Assembly: GCA_036924085.1 (NCBI GenBank)
Contig: JAVGWX010000003.1
Coordinates: 129,301,023-129,365,022, forward strand
Length of the DNA stretch: 64,000 nucleotides
Direction: 5' to 3'
Source of the DNA: Ariolimax columbianus
Taxonomy: Eukaryota; Mollusca; Gastropoda; Stylommatophora; Arionidae
The notes under the pieces are model-generated. The model searched no databases and was not told the origin of the DNA. It worked only from the letters and a program-made list of their open reading frames with translations. Made by a program: the position numbers and the translations under genes. Positions 59,141 to 64,000 of the stretch are shown one piece after another. Position 1 is the stretch's first letter. Every line of letters starts with the position of its first letter.

Positions 59141-60868
59141 CCTCGAGCCCAAGCAGTGATCCTGGAAACCGGCTTGATTACAGGTACCTAACCAACAAAG
59201 TCAGAATTAGCACAGTAACCTATGTAGTCACCCTATTCAGAAACCAATCATAGCACAAGAGCCTGAAAACCCAGTTTCGCTTTCTTGCGCGAGCCTGGAA
59301 AGGAAAGTAGTCACTACAGTCCCCTTAGTAGAGAAAATTCGTCAAAAGTGAGTAACCATGATACAACAATGCGAACACAGCAACAGAAGGTCAAATCAGT
59401 TTCATGATAATCACTGCTGACGTGGATGAGAATGTCGATACATCATTGTAGTAGATAACACGTTTCTGTGAGGTAGGGTGGCAAATAATCTCTCCTGCTG
59501 ACGATTCGTTCCAAACAGTTAAGCCAGTACAAATTTACAGCTTTCCACACCTAAGAATTTCGATACTAGTACATGTATCGTGATTATCGAGCAGCTCTCT
59601 ACGACTACAACTCTCAATCACATTAAAGACTATATTTCAGTCCACGTGTACAAAAATGAACTAGATTCGAGTAGTCCATGCCCTCCTTTATAGAAGCCTA
59701 CCATATTTTGAACGAACGTGGTTTAACAAATTGTTTCTCCAATTCACAACTCTATTTACGTAATTTTCTCTGATGATTGAGCGGTGAGGCATGTCTGCCG
59801 ATGACTATCTGCCGTGGCTAATAAGTCAATGAATAATCTAAGAATCTATATATCTGTCTGTCTCTCTGCTATTCTGTTTGTTTGCCTGTCTATCTATCTG
59901 TGTTCTGTCAGCATAAAACACAGTGTATAATGCAGAGCTCAATTATCTCAAGATAGATCGGTCTACTGCCACACGGTGTGTGTTGTTGAGAGTATTCGCG
60001 GTGGCTTCTTTAGTTATTGTCTTGTGAAGTATCTGTCTAATATATGCTTAACGTGGTTTCCTTATGGCAGTAGAAACAAATTGTTGTTTAGTTTCTAATC
60101 TTTTTTATTTGTTTGTCTTAAATTCTTCCCAGTCAATATTACATAATTTATTAATATTTTTGTTTTCAAATGCATGCAGTTTATTTTCAAGTGTTTTATT
60201 CATTTTCCAGCGTTCAAATTAAAATGTTAATACTTATAGAGTGCTGGAGTTGAACAACATGCTTTTTATGTATTTGTTGTGTGTTTTAGACTTTGAGACA
60301 CTTGTTAATTGGATTAACAATTGCTGTTTCTCTGACCTGTGACATATATAGACTTATAACACAATAAGAAAAGAAGTCCATGTGTGATAAGTCTCATAAT
60401 GTCCACACAATGATTTAAATGTAGACAGTGAGAAAAACAATAAACATGGTAAAGTCTACATTTACGCAAGAAAGGTACTATTGCAAAGCAAAGAGATGAT
60501 TCTTAAATGTATTAGCTGATAACGCTTGGGAAAGAGAACATTATTTTAATCATCCAAGACAACTAACCATTTGTGTAAATGTCGAGAAGAAGTAAGGAAA
60601 GGATCAACTGTAGCCTACTTAGCATATCGTACAACTAAAGAGGGGTGTGCATGAGGCCAGCAAAAGTCTCACGCATGAAATAGGAATACAGAAACTATAC
60701 CTACAGGACATCTCACGGGACGAAATTATGGGAAACTCAGAGGACAGTCAATAAACAGTTTTTTGTATCTGCAACAATCTCAGAGATAAGTATTTTGCCA
60801 ACTCTCACCAAACAAAAACACTGGATAACAGAAAACGTACACACAAGACAACAGAAAACATTATTCAG
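59141..60868. other. no recognised gene
   Basis: AT-rich. There is a TCTGTCTGTCTCTCTGCT patch at 59850-59895. No Ig exon is recognised on either strand. Confidence 0.45.
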
Positions 60869-60869
60869 A

Positions 60870-61070
60870 CAACATATTCTTGAGACAAAAGAAAACATAT
60901 ACACCAGACATTATACTTCAGACAAAAGAAAATATATACACCTGACAGTAGAAAATAACGTGATCTAATAGGAAATATGGATTCGAACCACAGACCTCCA
61001 GATGACGGATACGTCTTGCTGCTAAGACACATATGAGCCAGAATGTTATTGTAGTCGTAAAACATATATT
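60870..61070 (-). mobile_element. tRNA-derived SINE fragment
   Basis: On the minus strand, from about 61040: GGCTCATATGTGTCTTAGCA, then GGAGGTCTGTGGTTCGAATC (B box GTGGTTCGAATCC, a near-perfect consensus match) at about 61000-60978. The adjacent plus-strand part 60870-60945 repeats AGACAAAAGAAAACATATAC twice. The A box is weak. The minus frame 61065-60865 is not a gene. Confidence 0.65.
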
Positions 61071-61384
61071 ATTTATCTACTGACCTCAGATTTTTACCTT
61101 TCTTTCGTCACTTATCCCGCTTCTTAATTTGAAACTACCAATGTCCGTTAATATTTGTTTACCGCGAACACATGCATCACGTCTTCCGCCGTGTGGGTTG
61201 TCTATACTTGATGGTAGGTAAGTTAGAGAGTCATTGTATTTATACATGTGTCTGGATAGGCACACATATCCGCACTATAGTTGCCATTGATTGTTACGAG
61301 CTAGACGAGTTTAATAATGGGTGGGGGGCGGGCACGGGGCGTCCGAATAGCATTTGATCGCATTGCTTATTACTTCACTTTCTA
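61071..61384. other. no recognised feature
   Basis: Unique sequence. The short frame 61172-61357 lacks support. Confidence 0.4.
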
Positions 61385-61535
61385 TGAAGCATGCTTCAGT
61401 TTGAGGGCAGCTTCAGTTTAAGGGCGGCTTCAGTTTGAGGGCAGCTTCAGTGTGTGGGCAGCTTCAGTTTCAGGGCAACTTCAGTGTGTGGGCAGTTTCA
61501 GTTTGAGGGCAGCTTCAGTGTGTGGGCAGTTTCAA
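61385..61535. repeat. 17-bp minisatellite, about 8 copies
   Basis: GGGCAGCTTCAGTTTGA and GGGCAGCTTCAGTGTGT units, period 17 (CTTCAGT at 61394, 61411, 61428 and onward). Confidence 0.93.
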
Positions 61536-62179
61536 TGGCGACCATTAGGTTCGTAAAGATCGAAATGGGGAATAATAAGATGCATAAAACAAGACTACAA
61601 AGTGTATTTGAAGCCCTTAGCAAGCTAGACACAATCATCACCTGGACGTCTGGAGTTTCATTCCACTGGGCAAGCGAGACGCATTGATCACCTAGAGGTC
61701 TGAAGTTTGATTACAGAGTGTTTTGTGTTTTGCGAGTGCTTACAATACACTAGTCTTTGTGGCTTAATTAAGTACTAACACTATTAGCCATGCTCACACA
61801 CTGCCGGAGTCAAAAGTGCAGTTTGAAGAAATACTTAAAGAACAAAATTAAAATCATATAATTCAAGAACTCAAAACAAAAACCAAAAAAATCAAAGAAA
61901 TGAAGAAATCAGATAACAGGAGAATAATTTGTGAAATGTGGGATCAAAGATGACAGAAACAGAAAGAAGTATTTGATCATGAAAGAACAAAACAAATTGG
62001 AGCCATATTTGGGATATGCATATTAACAGAATAATGGAAGGACTCAATGGTCATTTACTTGGAAAGACAGGATCGCTGTTCTTTTCGTAAAAAGAGGAAT
62101 TAGAAGGTCATGCATGACGATAGCAACCTCATTATGTAAAACAAATTAGGAATGCAATCATCACTGCAAGATTACATAA
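61536..62179. other. no recognised gene
   Basis: A-rich on the plus strand (61830-62010). Not resolved. Confidence 0.4.
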
Positions 62180-62915
62180 TGTATTTTGATGTAGATTGAC
62201 AATAAGGTACTTTCCACAGTGATGACTCTATGATAATAAGGTACCTTCCACAGCGATGACCCTATGGTTGATAATATGGAACCTTCCATAGTGAAGACTC
62301 TATAGTTGACAATAAGGTACCTTCCCCAGTGATGACTCTATGATAATAAGGTACCTTCCACAGCGATGACTCTATGGTTGACAATATGGAACCTTCCATA
62401 GTGAAGACTCTATAGTTGACAATAAGGTACCTTCCACAGTGATGGCAGTGATTGACAATAAGTTACCTTCCACAGTGATGACTGTGATTGACAATAAGCT
62501 ACCTTCCACAGTGATGACTGTGATTGACAATAAAGTACCTTTTAAGTGATGACTGTGATTGACAACATGATATCTTCCAAAGTGATGACTCTATGATTGA
62601 CAATAATGTGCCTTCCACATTGATGGTTCTATGATTGCCAATATGGCGCCTTCCATAATGATGACTTTATGACAGACAATAAGGTACCTTTCACATTTAT
62701 GACTCTATGGTTGACAATATGGCGCCTTCCACAGTGAGGGCTCTATGATTGACAATACGGTATCTTCAACTGTGATAACTCTATGGTTTACAGTACAGTG
62801 CCTTCTACAGTGACGCCTCTATAATTGATAATTTTGCGCCTTCCACAGTGATGTCTCTGTAGCTGATAATGTTGCACCCTCCATAGCGATGACTCTATGG
62901 TTGACAAGTATCGAA
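62180..62915. repeat. ~38-bp minisatellite, about 18 copies
   Basis: The unit is GTACCTTCCACAGTGATGAC plus TCTATGGTTGACAATAAG, with drift and indels (34-39 bp). A larger unit is duplicated at the left (about 62222-62318 and 62319-62440). Confidence 0.9.
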
Positions 62916-63056
62916 ATGGTCAAGTACAACAAGGAAGATAACAGAACTTGACCAAGCAATATTCAGACTCCTCAGCTATAGAACAACAGTAATAATAATA
63001 TTTTGGACACATATATGAAAGTGTAATAAATTATGGGTGCAACTGATTCGTACTGT

Positions 63057-63058
<2 letters not shown>
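62916..63058. other. no recognised feature
   Basis: Short unique gap. Confidence 0.4.
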
Positions 63059-63117
<59 letters not shown>

Positions 63118-63118
63118 T
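63059..63118. repeat. (GA)n microsatellite
   Basis: GAGAGATA and GAGAGAGA runs over about 60 bp. Confidence 0.96.
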
Positions 63119-63496
63119 GTTAGTAAGAGTGTTTTTCAAATGAAAACATTATCGTTTGTTTCTCCAAAATGTATACAGAAAGAATGAAACACAACTGTAT
63201 CATCTGTCCATATAATGTCCACTGTGTTCGATACCATTCTGCAAAGTGACACTGGAGCCCATCATAGATGATGCAGTGTACCGAACCTTGACTGATGGAC
63301 AGAGGTGCAGCTTTTTCAACCAATCACTCAGCGATTCTTTATCATAATGAGTTTGACTTAACAAATCAGTTATGCTATCACTACTCGGTGTGTTTGGAAT
63401 CCGTCAAAAACTTACTCAGAACTTCCTACTTCACTCGTACACATATTTGGGTGACTAGCATGCATGAACATAGTAACCCTTCATTCGTTATTGAAT
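63119..63496. other. no recognised gene
   Basis: Two short frames on opposite strands (63120-63323, 63295-63528) have no domain. I tested the minus one for an Ig half-domain and rejected it. Confidence 0.4.
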
Positions 63497-63895
63497 TTCG
63501 ATACGTTTCTCCCTTTAACTGTTGTTGAATTTCGATACGTTTCCCCCTTTAACTGTCGGAGAATCGAGATACGTTTCCCCCTTTAACTGTTGGAGAATCG
63601 AGATATGTTCCCCCCTTTAACTGTTGGAGAATCGAGATACGTTTCCTTCTTTAACTGTTGGAGAATCGAGATACGTTTCCCTCTTTAACTGTTGGAGAAT
63701 CGAGATATGTTTCCCCCTTTAACTGTTGGAGAATCGAGATACGTTTCCCCCTTTAACTGTTGGAGAATCGAGATACATTTCCCTCTTTAACTGTTGGAGA
63801 ATCGAGATACGTTTCCCCCTTTAACTGCTGGAGCATCGAGATACGTTTCCACCTTTAACTGTTGGAGAATCGAGATACGTTTCCTCCTTTAACTG
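63497..63895. repeat. 34-bp minisatellite, about 12 copies
   Basis: The unit is TGTTGGAGAATCGAGATACG plus TTTCCCCCTTTAAC, period 34 (63541, 63575 and onward). Most variation is in the C-run and the G/A of ATACG. Confidence 0.95.
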
Positions 63896-64000
63896 CCAAA
63901 ACAATTATATACTGAATGCTGCTCGTTTCTCTGTTGTACCTGCCACTAATGGGACTGCCATCTTTATAGGTCTCCTATAACGCCGTGTAGTTTGTCTGCA

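Noticed and set aside
63120..63323. Possible missing first half of the Ig domain
   Set aside because: Has Cys and Trp at roughly plausible spacing, but no strand pattern, no phase-0 donor and no family text.

Overview
This 64 kb window is AT-rich, gene-poor eukaryotic DNA. It has no operons, Shine-Dalgarno context or prokaryotic genes. It is made of fragmentary non-LTR retrotransposons, tRNA-derived SINEs, one mariner-type DNA transposon, microsatellites and an unusually large number of minisatellites. The only cellular gene evidence is two spliced immunoglobulin-domain exons on the minus strand. The retroelement families, the SINEs and the Ig exons with phase-1 boundaries suggest an invertebrate animal, most likely a mollusc and perhaps a gastropod. 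That placement is inference from family resemblance, not a search.

Layout. 0-9.3 kb: a nested 26/90-bp minisatellite, a LINE remnant with RNase H (minus), a LINE reverse-transcriptase remnant (plus), 62-, 33- and 34-bp arrays, and a LINE 3' end running straight into a 67/71-bp array. 9.3-17.3 kb: degenerate ATGATCTTTGTC-type and CAAGTC-type repeat fields, a clean 50-bp array nested in the second, and a 46-bp array split by a CR1-like LINE. 17.9-26 kb: SINEs, LINE remnants and a mariner pseudogene whose last codons have been amplified into a 33-bp minisatellite. 27.9-41 kb: five LINE remnants, a SINE family with two copies, and 8-, 41-, 39- and 34-bp arrays. 42-44.6 kb: a 2.6 kb decayed LINE. 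45-56.6 kb: two Ig exons about 11 kb apart with matching splice phase, and between them a 62-bp array, SINEs, a 39-bp array and two LINE ends. 56.7-63.9 kb: 12-, 52-, 17-, 38- and 34-bp arrays.

The most interesting signal is a recurring association between minisatellites and transposable-element edges. The clearest case is at 24.5-24.9 kb. There the 33-bp repeat is, codon for codon, the C-terminal segment of the adjacent mariner transposase. Other cases are a 34-bp array inside a LINE coding region (40.2 kb), arrays starting at LINE 3' ends (0.6 and 8.6 kb), and a LINE inside a 46-bp array (15.7 kb). Most long open frames in the window come from repeat arrays whose period is a multiple of 3, or are antisense shadows, and they are not annotated as genes. 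I found no CRISPR array, rRNA, functional tRNA or intact protein-coding gene.
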